Below are positions 43,171-50,405 of a DNA stretch of 64,000 nucleotides, one piece after another. Origin of the DNA: Patescibacteria group bacterium (GTDB taxonomy: Bacteria > Patescibacteria > Paceibacteria > UBA9973 > UBA2103); NCBI GenBank assembly GCA_004322365.1, contig SCTS01000006.1:215849-279848 (forward strand). The letters are read 5' to 3'. A model generated the notes under the pieces. The model saw nothing but the letters and a program-made list of their open reading frames with translations, searched no databases and was not told the DNA's origin. Every line of letters starts with the position of its first letter. Within the stretch, counting starts at the first letter, position 1. A program made the translations under genes and the position numbers.

Positions 43171-43311
43171 CTAAAAACCAAAAAAATCTTTCGAGCTGTC
43201 TGCGTACTTCTGACCATACTGCGCAGCATTGCTTGCGTTTTGTCTCGAGTCAATGCCCTCCATAATCTTATTCCACTCTTCTGGGGAATATTTACTTAAT
43301 CCTTCAGCCAT
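43171..43311 (-). CDS. small orphan protein (46 aa)
   Basis: A 46 aa ORF starting MAEGLSKYSPEEWNKIMEGI and ending ADSSKDFFGF. It has a near-consensus promoter (43377-43405), a 5' hairpin (43348-43369) and a terminator (43121-43143), so it is a complete transcription unit. It shares the MAEG start with 36589-36771. Family unknown. Confidence 0.6.
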   Translation of the reverse strand: MAEGLSKYSPEEWNKIMEGIDSRQNASNAAQYGQKYADSSKDFFGF

Positions 43312-43347
43312 AATATTTTGTTATTACAAAATCTTATAATAATTCCA

Positions 43348-43369
43348 AGTAGGTTCGACTGAACCTACT
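43348..43369 (-). promoter_or_regulatory. hairpin at the 5' end of the 46 aa ORF transcript
   Basis: AGTAGGTTC and GAACCTACT with a 4-nt loop begin at about the first transcribed base. Hairpins at +1 are known to protect mRNA from decay. Confidence 0.55.
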
Positions 43370-43376
43370 CTTTAAT

Positions 43377-43405
43377 ACTATATAGTAATTGATACTATTT
43401 GTCAA
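43377..43405 (-). promoter_or_regulatory. promoter of the 46 aa ORF
   Basis: TTGACA (43405-43400), 17 nt, TATAGT (43382-43377) on the minus strand. Confidence 0.7.
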
Positions 43406-43512
43406 GCATTAACAAGACTATTCGTTAGTAATGTAATTTCAATAACACACACCAAAAAACATCCCTACGTAAGCATTGTTGGCGAAATTTTAGTGAAAAA
43501 GGTCACAATTTC

Positions 43513-44748
43513 TTAGATTCCAACATTAACGCGGACCCTTCCTTCTCCCCCAACATTTACACTCCCTGTGTGTACCTTTGACTCAATATCTATCTGACTA
43601 CTGTCTTCAACCTGTCTTGATTCTGAATTACCCTCAGTATTCTGACGATTTTCAACAGATTTGTTTTTCTTTTCGTCATCAAGAGCTTTCTCGTTCGGAT
43701 GAAAAATGTTTATTCGAACCTTTTTTGACACATTCAGATATACTGACAATCTTTTCACTGCCACTAATGCATTCTGGTATGACTGGAATGCGCTGGTGAA
43801 ATCCTTTTTTTCGAAAAATGCATCACCTTTTACCAAAAGCTCTGACGCAGTCTTCACTTGCGCTTGTGCATTTAGGTTTGCGGATGCTTCAAGATTCCCC
43901 GAAACGCGCGCCAATAGAACAGCAGAGTCTTTAACTGCAGTTTTTGCCACCCCTCCCATTGCAAGAGCGGCTCTTTCTTTAGTATCTACTTCCTCTATGT
44001 TTTTTGCTGCTATTGCACTAGATGCTGAAGTGTCTTCGGAAGTATGTGCTCTCACATACACGCCACTCTCAGCCTTCATACGAAGCTCTCCTATCGTGTG
44101 CGATTTCGCACGAATAAGTTGCACGAGATCATCTGCGTCACCTTGTGTATCAATCTGAACGAGAAGCGCTTCATGAGCAGAGAGATTGCTTTCAAAATTT
44201 GACGCGAGACCGATGGCAATGGATGCATTTTTCTTTTCTAAGTCTTTCGTTCGCGCTACCGCTGAGTCAGCGTGTTTTGCAAAGTCGTCTGAAAGTTTTG
44301 CTCGTATGTGAGCCGTCAACTTATTATCAACCGCTAGATTCGTAGCCTCGACAAGACGGCGCTCTGCAAATTTTGCTTCAAGTGTAGCTTTAGATTCAGC
44401 AGAGACTGCGAGTGTGCTCACCACCTTTTCATTGACTCCCACTTTTACTGGGTAGAGTAAATCTCCAGGCATAGCACCCTCTGCTGCATATGACGCAGTT
44501 CCCGAAAGAAGGAGCCCTAGAATTATTGCAATGGGAATATATTTTCTTTTGGAATGCATAAAAAATAAACCCGGGAATAAACTATCTTTCGCCTCCATAT
44601 AGTTCTTACCCTGAGCCGAATCTACAGTCCGTAGTGGCTTCATCGCCATGTATTCAGTCAACCCACTCTCAAGCTTTTCTTGCTCCAATGCCGAGAGCGA
44701 TGTGGCATCACCAACTTTTTTTATGTAATCAATGAGATTAATTTTCAT
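43513..44748 (-). CDS. anti-sigma-factor-like membrane protein with DUF5667-type domain
   Basis: A 411 aa protein encoded 7 nt after the ECF sigma gene. Its N-terminal 60 residues are cytoplasmic and helical (ALEQEKLESGLTEYMAMKPL), a membrane segment follows (PIAIILGLLLSGTASYA), then EGAMPGDLLYPVKVGVNEKV typical of DUF5667-like proteins, and a long Ala/Lys-rich helical outer domain with an acidic, Asn/Gln-rich tail. An anti-sigma role is inferred from position and topology. The start at 44748 (MKINLIDYIKK) is preferred to 44826, which would run into the sigma gene. Confidence 0.75.
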   Translation of the reverse strand: MKINLIDYIKKVGDATSLSALEQEKLESGLTEYMAMKPLRTVDSAQGKNYMEAKDSLFPGLFFMHSKRKYIPIAIILGLLLSGTASYAAEGAMPGDLLYPVKVGVNEKVVSTLAVSAESKATLEAKFAERRLVEATNLAVDNKLTAHIRAKLSDDFAKHADSAVARTKDLEKKNASIAIGLASNFESNLSAHEALLVQIDTQGDADDLVQLIRAKSHTIGELRMKAESGVYVRAHTSEDTSASSAIAAKNIEEVDTKERAALAMGGVAKTAVKDSAVLLARVSGNLEASANLNAQAQVKTASELLVKGDAFFEKKDFTSAFQSYQNALVAVKRLSVYLNVSKKVRINIFHPNEKALDDEKKNKSVENRQNTEGNSESRQVEDSSQIDIESKVHTGSVNVGGEGRVRVNVGI

Positions 44749-44755
44749 ATGCAAA

Positions 44756-45277
44756 TTATGAGAGCATAGTGCGAAGTTTGATAATGGCACGATGAAGTCT
44801 GACTGATACTGTATTTTCTGTTTCACCCGTCATCTGTGAAATTTCCTTTGGAGAAAATCCGTCTATGTAGCGCATCGTTACGACTGAACAATACTCTGGT
44901 GAAAGATTCGTGAGCTGTTCCCGCACCTTCACTACAAGCGCTTCTTCATCAATATGCTCTTCCGTTTCCCATACACCACCCTCAGCCATGTCTGCGTCTA
45001 TATGCGCTCGGCGTTCATCACTCATACTATCAAGCGACTCTGCTTTTTTGCGACGGTACTCGTCAATGATGAGGTTGTGCATAATGCGGTACAAAAATCC
45101 CTTAAACTGCTTTACTTCTCCACCGCCACGAAGATAATCCCATGCCTTGATAAAAGTATCTTGCGTAAGATCGAGAGCCTTCTCTCTAGAGCTCACCCTA
45201 AAGAAGGCGTGTCGAAAAAGTCCGTCATAGTGTTCACGGAATACCGCCAGAAAAGCCTCTTCAGTACTTCCCTTCAT
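44756..45277 (-). CDS. ECF-type RNA polymerase sigma factor
   Basis: A 173 aa sigma70-family factor of the extracytoplasmic-function type. Region 2 is at about 12-80 (LDLTQDTFIKAWDYL, FLYRIMHNLIIDEYRRKK) and region 4 at about 115-170 (LSPEYCSVVTMRYIDGFSPK then a helix-turn-helix ending SVRLHRAIIKLR). Regions 1 and 3 are absent. Paired with the downstream membrane anti-sigma-like gene, it probably responds to envelope stress. Confidence 0.92.
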   Translation of the reverse strand: MKGSTEEAFLAVFREHYDGLFRHAFFRVSSREKALDLTQDTFIKAWDYLRGGGEVKQFKGFLYRIMHNLIIDEYRRKKAESLDSMSDERRAHIDADMAEGGVWETEEHIDEEALVVKVREQLTNLSPEYCSVVTMRYIDGFSPKEISQMTGETENTVSVRLHRAIIKLRTMLS

Positions 45278-45512
45278 GTTCTCCTATTGTAAGACGGAAA
45301 AGAAGGGTCACACTTACTGCCGACGAAAGCGAGGAGAACGGGAAAGTCCTCTTTTACATTCTCGAGCTAAGGATGGCAGAAAAACTCTTGAGGTTTCCGT
45401 AGAGAGTTTTACAAGTCGGCGAGCGAGAAAGAACATGGGAGTTTTATTTTCATGTTTTTCGAGCGAAGACGGGGCAAAGATTCGGAAGCACTCATCCGAA
45501 TCTTTGCTATTT
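45278..45512. other. spacer between the sigma gene and purB with hairpins
   Basis: No convincing ORF. AAAACTCT/AGAGTTTT near 45376-45405 and a 12 bp stem CAAAGATTCGGA/TCCGAATCTTTG near 45476-45507 with T-rich DNA on the plus side; it may serve as terminator for either strand. Confidence 0.4.
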
Positions 45513-46889
45513 TTAAAGTGACAGTCTTTTATTCCAATTTTCAGCAACAGCTTTCGCTTTTTTCTCCGCAATGCCTGTATATAAGGATGGATTTTTAAGA
45601 ATATTTTTCTGCGCTTCAGTCATCCTTAAAAGATACGGCGCCATTTCAGCATCGCTGAGCGCCACCTCCTCTAGCCCTTTTCCTTCCTGTCCTGCTGTAA
45701 GTGTAAGATTTCGAACTTTTTCATGTGCATCAGGGTGACCTAAAGACGCAAGAATAATATAAAGAGGTTCCGCAGCCACTGACCCACGGCCGAGAGCAAG
45801 ATTCTTTTCAAGATTCACTGTGTCTACTTTCAACTTCGACATTGTTTTAGTTAAACGCTTCACCGCAGACACCGTATATGCGATTGATTCACCGTAGGTG
45901 CGAGATGAAGCCGAATTCGTGAGGTCTCGTTGATGCTCGCTAATTTGATCGAGAAAAACAGTGACGGCGCGAGGCATTACTATCTTCCAAATGCTTTTTA
46001 CATTTTCAAAATTTATAGGGTTTCTCTTTTGTGGCATCGTTGAAGATCCAACTTGAGAAGCTTCAAATTCCTCCCCTATCTCCCCTATTTCTGTACGCTG
46101 TAGTGCACGCATATCATCAGAAAGATTTGCAAGTACACCGAGAGTAATAGAAACCTCTGCCATCAAACGCGCCATTGGTTCTGGCTGTGTTACTTGCGTT
46201 GATTGCTCTGATGCTTGAAGACCGAGCCCTGCCAATACATCATTCTCAAAACCTTCAGGGTCAGCAAAGAAAAGTGACGACGCATTGTACGCGCCAACCG
46301 CACCTGAAAACTTCCCTCGTAGTTCTTTTGCAAGGGCGTCGAGCGCTTCGATACAAACACCAAGACGACTCACATAGCCTGATAGTGCAAAGCCAAATGT
46401 TATAGGAACCGCATGCTGTCCATGTGTACGCCCAACCTGCACCGTACCAGCTTCGCGAAGTGTTAAATCAATGAGTACTTTTTCAAGATCTTTCAGTGCA
46501 GGAACGAGAACTTTCTGCGTTGCATCACGAAATCGTGCAGCATTTGCGGTATCAATAATGTCGTACGAAGTCGCCGTCATGTGTACAAATGGTTTTGCAC
46601 TGTCAGAAACTTTTGAACGAATAACATTCACAAGCGCCCTGATGTCATGCTTGATGCGCTCCTCTTCTGCGTACACTTCCTCAGAAGTAACAGATTTGCA
46701 TGCGGTTTCTACTTCCTGAACAACCGCAGTCGGACACATCTTGTGTTTTTCGAGAGCCTTCAAAAGAGCAATTTCTGCTCGCATTTTGTAGTCTAAAAAT
46801 CCCCTATCAGAAAAATAAGGAAGGAGTGACTCATCCCAGTATCGGTAATCAATTGGGGAAAATGAATCAAAGGAGGTGGTTGGTCTCAT
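45513..46889 (-). CDS. purB: adenylosuccinate lyase
   Basis: A 458 aa enzyme of the fumarase/aspartase superfamily, cleaving SAICAR and adenylosuccinate in purine synthesis. Signatures: MTATSYDIIDTANAAR, VGRTHGQHAVPITFG and the flexible loop GSSTMPQKRNPI with the catalytic Ser. Full length. With guaA it shows some purine interconversion; the upstream de novo genes are not in the window. Confidence 0.95.
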   Translation of the reverse strand: MRPTTSFDSFSPIDYRYWDESLLPYFSDRGFLDYKMRAEIALLKALEKHKMCPTAVVQEVETACKSVTSEEVYAEEERIKHDIRALVNVIRSKVSDSAKPFVHMTATSYDIIDTANAARFRDATQKVLVPALKDLEKVLIDLTLREAGTVQVGRTHGQHAVPITFGFALSGYVSRLGVCIEALDALAKELRGKFSGAVGAYNASSLFFADPEGFENDVLAGLGLQASEQSTQVTQPEPMARLMAEVSITLGVLANLSDDMRALQRTEIGEIGEEFEASQVGSSTMPQKRNPINFENVKSIWKIVMPRAVTVFLDQISEHQRDLTNSASSRTYGESIAYTVSAVKRLTKTMSKLKVDTVNLEKNLALGRGSVAAEPLYIILASLGHPDAHEKVRNLTLTAGQEGKGLEEVALSDAEMAPYLLRMTEAQKNILKNPSLYTGIAEKKAKAVAENWNKRLSL

Positions 46890-47086
46890 TTGGGCAGTAT
46901 AGCAACACTATAGTCAATCTTCTAAAGGACAGAAGAATTCTACTTAACAATAGAGCTTTTTTTTGAAAAAAGTGGTATTGTTTTGGGTGAAAGAAGGAGA
47001 GGAAGCAGCGTTCGGGGCGTAAGGAAGCCTTTCGCCCTCGCTCCTCGAAAAGAATACATGCGAGCATGATATTCTCTTTCTCGTCG

Positions 47087-47157
47087 CGGGGCGTAGTATA
47101 CCGGTAGTACGTCTGCTTTGGGAGCAGATAGACCGAGTTCGATTCTCGGCGCCCCGA
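47087..47157 (+). tRNA. tRNA-Pro (anticodon UGG)
   Basis: A 71-nt cloverleaf: acceptor CGGGGCG/CGCCCCG, anticodon stem TCTGC/GCAGA with loop TTTGGGA giving anticodon TGG, T-arm CCGAG TTCGATT CTCGG, discriminator A. CCA not encoded. Confidence 0.93.
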
Positions 47158-47381
47158 CAGAGTGAAACGAAGGAGAGGCGGAGGAAAGCACCTGCGTGCT
47201 TTCCTCCGAGAATCGAAGCGCGGAACGATGTTTTTCGTTGCGAAAAACCGTGAGCGGGCGATTAGAGAATCGTGCCGAGAGGCTCTGCGACCGAGCCGAA
47301 CAGTTGCACTCGCCAGTATGACGAAGCGTCAGGTGAGGCGAGAGTTGTAGGCAATTCTCCTCCTCCCCGACTAAGTTAAAG
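47158..47381 (+). other. structured tRNA-Pro downstream region
   Basis: Immediately after the tRNA comes CAGAGTGAAACGAAGG, nearly the same trailer as after tRNA-Gly(UCC). A 12 bp hairpin (CGGAGGAAAGCA and complement) is at 47179-47208, and an inverted T-arm copy overlaps its end. No gene recognised; the ORF from 47162 has no support. Confidence 0.5.
47206..47217. repeat. inverted T-arm copy downstream of tRNA-Pro
   Basis: CCGAGAATCGAA is the exact inverted repeat of TTCGATTCTCGG at 47138-47149 in the tRNA T-arm, 49 nt past its 3' end. Confidence 0.75.
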
Positions 47382-47783
47382 CTAGGATTCCAAAATTATA
47401 TTTTTTAGGTGCCTTACTTTGGCAGTTTTGTTTTTCTGGTCAAGAAAGACTGCAATTACATCAAATTGCCAATCCCCTACCATTTCATGTGAAACAAGGT
47501 AGGTTTGTATAACTCGCTTCAATCTTTGAATCTTTTGTGGGTGAATGTTCTCCTCAGGGCGATGCGTTTCATGGGAAACGGAAGAACTATGGGGATCTGG
47601 CGTTTCCCATGAAACAGTCTTAACCTCAATAAATATAAGCTTATTTGAGATGTCCTTGAAGATAAGGTCTATTTCCCCATATGGTTTACGGTAGTTAGCG
47701 GATACAAATATAAACCCTTTTCCTATAAGGAATTCTCTTGCTACATCTTCCCCGACTCTACCTACTTCGTTATGCTTAGCCAT
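47382..47783 (-). CDS. YraN/UPF0102-family endonuclease-like protein
   Basis: A 133 aa protein with the restriction-endonuclease-like core: GRVGEDVAREFLIGKGF, the acidic PYGEIDLIFKD and FIEVKT. The family is linked to DNA uptake or recombination but its role is not settled. Residues 70-115 differ from the family by an insertion-like stretch containing VSWET, VSHET and VSHEM, each encoded by a GTTTC-N4-GAAAC-like palindrome (47602-47615, 47566-47579, 47482-47495). The protein frame may thus host parS-like sites. Confidence 0.85.
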   Translation of the reverse strand: MAKHNEVGRVGEDVAREFLIGKGFIFVSANYRKPYGEIDLIFKDISNKLIFIEVKTVSWETPDPHSSSVSHETHRPEENIHPQKIQRLKRVIQTYLVSHEMVGDWQFDVIAVFLDQKNKTAKVRHLKNIILES

Positions 47784-47964
47784 GTTTCACGTGAAACTAC
47801 TTAAACTGTCTTTTACAAAAAATCTTTATTTAAAGCCATTTTATAGAATCATCAAACATTCACGGACAATCTATTATGTCCTTTATACACATAAGGCACA
47901 GTGTTATCCACAAAAACCGCCATAAAGGTCAATAATTTCACGTGAAACGCGTTTCCTGTGAAAT
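47482..47964. promoter_or_regulatory. cluster of six parS-like palindromes
   Basis: Six 14-mers of the form GTTTC-N4-GAAAC: 47482 (ATTTCATGTGAAAC), 47566 (GTTTCATGGGAAAC), 47602 (GTTTCCCATGAAAC), 47784 (GTTTCACGTGAAAC), 47935 (ATTTCACGTGAAAC) and 47951 (GTTTCCTGTGAAAT). The one at 47783-47798 matches 15 of 16 bases of the widespread ParB site TGTTTCACGTGAAACA. Three lie in the yraN-like gene and three in the following spacer. Confidence 0.65.
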
Positions 47965-48029
47965 ATAGCCTCAAAAGATGGGCTGGGGGTAGAAAAGCAC
48001 CGCATGTCCTATTAAATTGATACCTCCCC
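47798..48029. other. candidate replication-origin region
   Basis: The gene-free DNA next to yraN contains an AT-rich stretch (47800-47880), two consensus DnaA boxes and parS-like sites, the usual parts of oriC. dnaA, dnaN, rpmH or parB are not nearby, which weakens the case. Confidence 0.45.
47883..47912 (+). promoter_or_regulatory. pair of DnaA boxes
   Basis: TTATACACA (47883-47891) and TTATCCACA (47904-47912) both fit the DnaA consensus TTATNCACA, are in the same orientation and start 21 bp apart, two helical turns. Confidence 0.6.
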
Positions 48030-48032
48030 AAC

Positions 48033-48062
48033 AAAAAATAGATGCTCAGGCATCTATTTTTA
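48033..48062 (-). terminator. terminator after tRNA-Gly(GCC)
   Basis: AAAATAGATGC and its complement with a 4-nt loop, followed by T residues on the minus strand, 16 nt after the tRNA. Confidence 0.85.
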
Positions 48063-48077
48063 GAAAGTTTATCTTTG

Positions 48078-48148
48078 TGCGGGTATCGGGAATCGAACCC
48101 GAGTCTGATCCTTGGCAAGGATCCATTCTACCACTAAACCATACCCGC
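48078..48148 (-). tRNA. tRNA-Gly (anticodon GCC)
   Basis: A 71-nt cloverleaf on the minus strand: acceptor GCGGGTA/TACCCGC, anticodon stem GATCC/GGATC with loop TTGCCAA (anticodon GCC), T-loop TTCGATT, discriminator A, no encoded CCA. Unlike the other tRNAs here it has a plain terminator and no inverted T-arm copy. Confidence 0.95.
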
Positions 48149-48270
48149 AATGTGCTTATTTATAGCACACTTCGAGTCAGTGAGACTAGGGGAATGCTCT
48201 ACAGAAACACTAATCTTATTTTGAGTGGATATTTGTTTGAAGCGAATGTGTAGCGTAGGATAGAACAGTT

Positions 48271-48342
48271 GCTCCTGTAGTGAAATGGATATCATAACTG
48301 CCTTCGAAGCAGTCGTTGGGGGTTCGAATCCCTCCGGGAGCA
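48271..48342 (+). tRNA. tRNA-Arg (anticodon UCG)
   Basis: A 72-nt cloverleaf: acceptor GCTCCTG/CGGGAGC, anticodon stem ACTGC/GCAGT with loop CTTCGAA (anticodon TCG), T-arm with TTCGAAT, discriminator A, no CCA. Confidence 0.92.
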
Positions 48343-48409
48343 CAAAATAAAGGATGAGAATGCGAAGCATTATGGGACTATTATTTTGTAGCTCCCGGAG
48401 GGATTCGAA
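48323..48409. repeat. long inverted repeat spanning the tRNA-Arg 3' end
   Basis: The 28 nt from 48323 (T-arm, acceptor 3' strand and first trailer bases up to ACAAAATAA) recur inverted at 48381-48409 with a single inserted A. The loop is about 30 nt. The copy extends over mature tRNA sequence, so it is not just a terminator. Confidence 0.8.
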
Positions 48410-48547
48410 TGGCGGAGGCGGCGAAGCCGCGAGCGAGTAGCGAGCGCACGCCGAGCCGGGATCGCGCAAATTTTCGACAGAAAATTATGCGTGATCGAAT
48501 GCCTTTTGAGCTGTCTTGCTGGCAGATTCCTATCGTACAATGAGCCT
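48410..48547 (+). other. GC-rich repeat-like spacer before cca
   Basis: Contains GGCGGAGGCGGCGAAGCCGC and further GAGCGAG/AGCGAGC blocks with local inverted symmetry, and AATTTTC/GAAAATT near 48468-48486. No ORF with support. Confidence 0.35.
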
Positions 48548-50011
48548 ATGACGAAACTAGCAATCCCCAAAGAAGTCCTGATTGTTGCTGACGGTCTTGA
48601 AAATGCCGGATTTGAAGCCTACCTAGTAGGGGGTTGCGTGCGCGATATAGTTCTCGAGAAAAAACCAAAAGACTGGGATCTCACCACAAATGCAACGCCA
48701 GAAGAAATACAAAAAATATTTCCTGAAACTTTCTATGAAAATACATATGGGACTGTTGGTGTAGTAGGGGAGTCAGAAGACCCAACACTTAAAGTTATTG
48801 AAGTCACGCCGTATCGCAAAGAAGGAACCTACTCAGATGCTCGAAGGCCTGACATGGTGGAGTTTGGTGTTTCTTTGGAAGAAGATTTAAAACGACGAGA
48901 TTTTACTGTCAACGCCATTGCGTACCGACCAAAAACAGGGGAGATGGTGGACCTACACGGAGGCCATGAAGACATAAAAAACCGCTTAATTAGAGCCGTA
49001 GGAAACCCAAACACACGATTTCAAGAAGATGCTCTTCGCATGATGCGTGCCGTTCGTCTTTCTGCAGAATTAGGATTTGCTATCGAACAAGAAACGGCTG
49101 AGGCATTGCATACAAATGCTTCACAACTTGAAAAAATATCTAAAGAAAGAATTCGCGACGAATTTGTTCGCATCCTTGAAACTGCAACGCCAATGCAGGC
49201 AATCTTTCTTTCACAAAAACTAGGGCTTCTAAAATATATTGCCCCCGACTTAGAGCTCGGTATCGGCATAGGACAAAACCAAGCACATTCATTCGATGTG
49301 TTTGAGCACCTCGTGCGCGCCATGCAACACGCAGCTGATAAAGAATGGACAACTACTATTCGCTTAGCGGCACTCTTTCATGATGTTGGTAAGCCAGAAA
49401 CACGTCGATGGTCTGACGAAAAGAAAGATTGGACATTCCATGGACATGAAGTCATCGGCGCCCGAATCACAAAAAAAGCCCTGCGCGAGCTCAAGTTCCC
49501 CAATGAGGTGATAGAAATAGCCGTCAAATTAGTGCGTTGGCACATGTTCTTTTCAGACCCCGACAAAATTACGCTTTCAGCCGTTAGGCGCATGATAGTT
49601 AATGTTGGACAGGAAAATATTTGGGACCTACTGAATCTCCGCATCTGTGACCGCATTGGTACTGGTCGGCCCAAAGAACAGCCGTTCCGTTTTCGTAAAT
49701 ATAAATCGATGGTAGATGAAGCGTTGCGTGACCCTATTTCAGTTGCAATGCTGGCAGTTGATGGAGAGATGGTTATAAAAATACTTGGCGAAAAACCAGG
49801 GCCCCGCGTTGGTTGGATACTGCATGCATTACTAGAGGAGGTACTAGAGGACCCAAAAAAGAATACAAAAGAGTACCTAGAAGAAAAAGTTAAAGTTCTT
49901 TCTCTAATGGAAGACTCTGCATTAAAAGAAATGGGTGAGGAAGGTAAGAAAGCCCGCGAAAAAGCGGAGGAGAAAGAGCTCGAAGAAATTCGAGCGAAAT
50001 ATCATGTCTAA
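48548..50011 (+). CDS. cca: CCA-adding tRNA nucleotidyltransferase / poly(A) polymerase family with HD domain
   Basis: A 487 aa class II nucleotidyltransferase. Head domain: YLVGGCVRDIVL (Gly motif), DWDLTT (catalytic DxD, about 43-48) and RRDFTVNAIAY; RNA-binding domain with DALRMMRAVRLSAELGF; then an HD domain with LFHDVGKPETRRW. The tRNAs in this window do not encode CCA, so this enzyme would be essential for maturation. The ATG at 48548 (MTKLAIPKEV) is preferred to 48491, which runs through repeat DNA. Confidence 0.92.
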   Translation: MTKLAIPKEVLIVADGLENAGFEAYLVGGCVRDIVLEKKPKDWDLTTNATPEEIQKIFPETFYENTYGTVGVVGESEDPTLKVIEVTPYRKEGTYSDARRPDMVEFGVSLEEDLKRRDFTVNAIAYRPKTGEMVDLHGGHEDIKNRLIRAVGNPNTRFQEDALRMMRAVRLSAELGFAIEQETAEALHTNASQLEKISKERIRDEFVRILETATPMQAIFLSQKLGLLKYIAPDLELGIGIGQNQAHSFDVFEHLVRAMQHAADKEWTTTIRLAALFHDVGKPETRRWSDEKKDWTFHGHEVIGARITKKALRELKFPNEVIEIAVKLVRWHMFFSDPDKITLSAVRRMIVNVGQENIWDLLNLRICDRIGTGRPKEQPFRFRKYKSMVDEALRDPISVAMLAVDGEMVIKILGEKPGPRVGWILHALLEEVLEDPKKNTKEYLEEKVKVLSLMEDSALKEMGEEGKKAREKAEEKELEEIRAKYHV

Positions 50012-50055
50012 GTGAAGAGGGATTAGGCGATGCCACATCGGGTCCGTAGGGACCA

Positions 50056-50077
50056 TTTAGCGTTTAGGGTCTAGGGG
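50056..50077. repeat. reverse-oriented heptamer array after cca
   Basis: The complement reads CCCTAGA, CCCTAAA, CGCTAAA, the same unit set as upstream of nusA and ppa. Confidence 0.75.
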
Positions 50078-50090
50078 AAGAAAAGACTGA

Positions 50091-50114
50091 TGTGCTAAAC
50101 CCGGGTTTAGCACA
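50091..50114. repeat. perfect palindrome, family B copy 1
   Basis: A 24 bp perfect palindrome, half-site TGTGCTAAACCC; one more base pair (A/T) extends it to 50090-50115. Confidence 0.85.
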
Positions 50115-50136
50115 TTTTGATGTCCTTTAAAATAGA

Positions 50137-50175
50137 AAAAGCTCGCTGTACGGAATCCCCGTATAGCGAGCTTTT
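50137..50175 (+). terminator. terminator after cca
   Basis: AAAAGCTCGCT and its complement enclose a further stem of six pairs; T-run at the end. Confidence 0.8.
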
Positions 50176-50347
50176 AAGGGCAGATGCCTTTATAGCGCCT
50201 CTTTATCAATGTTTTTTGAAAGCGCGTATAACTTGGGCTTCTGATCTGCCTCAAGAAAGAACTGTCCTATATGATTATCTCCTGTCCTTTAAAAATTCCT
50301 AGTCTCACCCTGTGCATATCATGCCCAGATATTCACTCAAATCCTTA

Positions 50348-50373
50348 ATGTGCAACCTCCGGAGGTTGCACAT
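50348..50373. repeat. REP-like palindrome, family A copy 3
   Basis: A 26 bp perfect palindrome with the 20 bp core found around the RAYT gene at 133-932, about 49 kb away; outer arms ATG/CAT. No transposase nearby. Confidence 0.9.
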
Positions 50374-50380
50374 GTAGTGC

Positions 50381-50404
50381 TGTGCTAAACCCGGGTTTAG
50401 CACA
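50381..50404. repeat. perfect palindrome, family B copy 2
   Basis: A second exact copy of the 24 bp palindrome of 50091-50114, 8 nt from the family A copy and abutting the 3' end of the exonuclease gene. Confidence 0.85.
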
Positions 50405-50405
50405 C

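Larger units (their letters stand above)
50012..50405. other. 394-nt gene-free spacer with palindromes
   Basis: Holds a degenerate heptamer array (50056-50077), palindrome B copy 1 (50091-50114), the cca terminator (50137-50175), palindrome A copy 3 (50348-50373) and palindrome B copy 2 (50381-50404). The ORF at 50117-50302 has no support. Confidence 0.6.

Noticed and set aside
45276..45571. ORFs on both strands between the sigma gene and purB
   Set aside because: Low-complexity, overlapping each other and the hairpins, with no signals.
47162..47350. 62 aa ORF after tRNA-Pro
   Set aside because: It is a translation of the hairpin and inverted T-arm region; its residues reflect the repeats.
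50117..50302. 61 aa ORF in the spacer after cca
   Set aside because: It overlaps the cca terminator and has no promoter, ribosome-binding site or protein-like composition.
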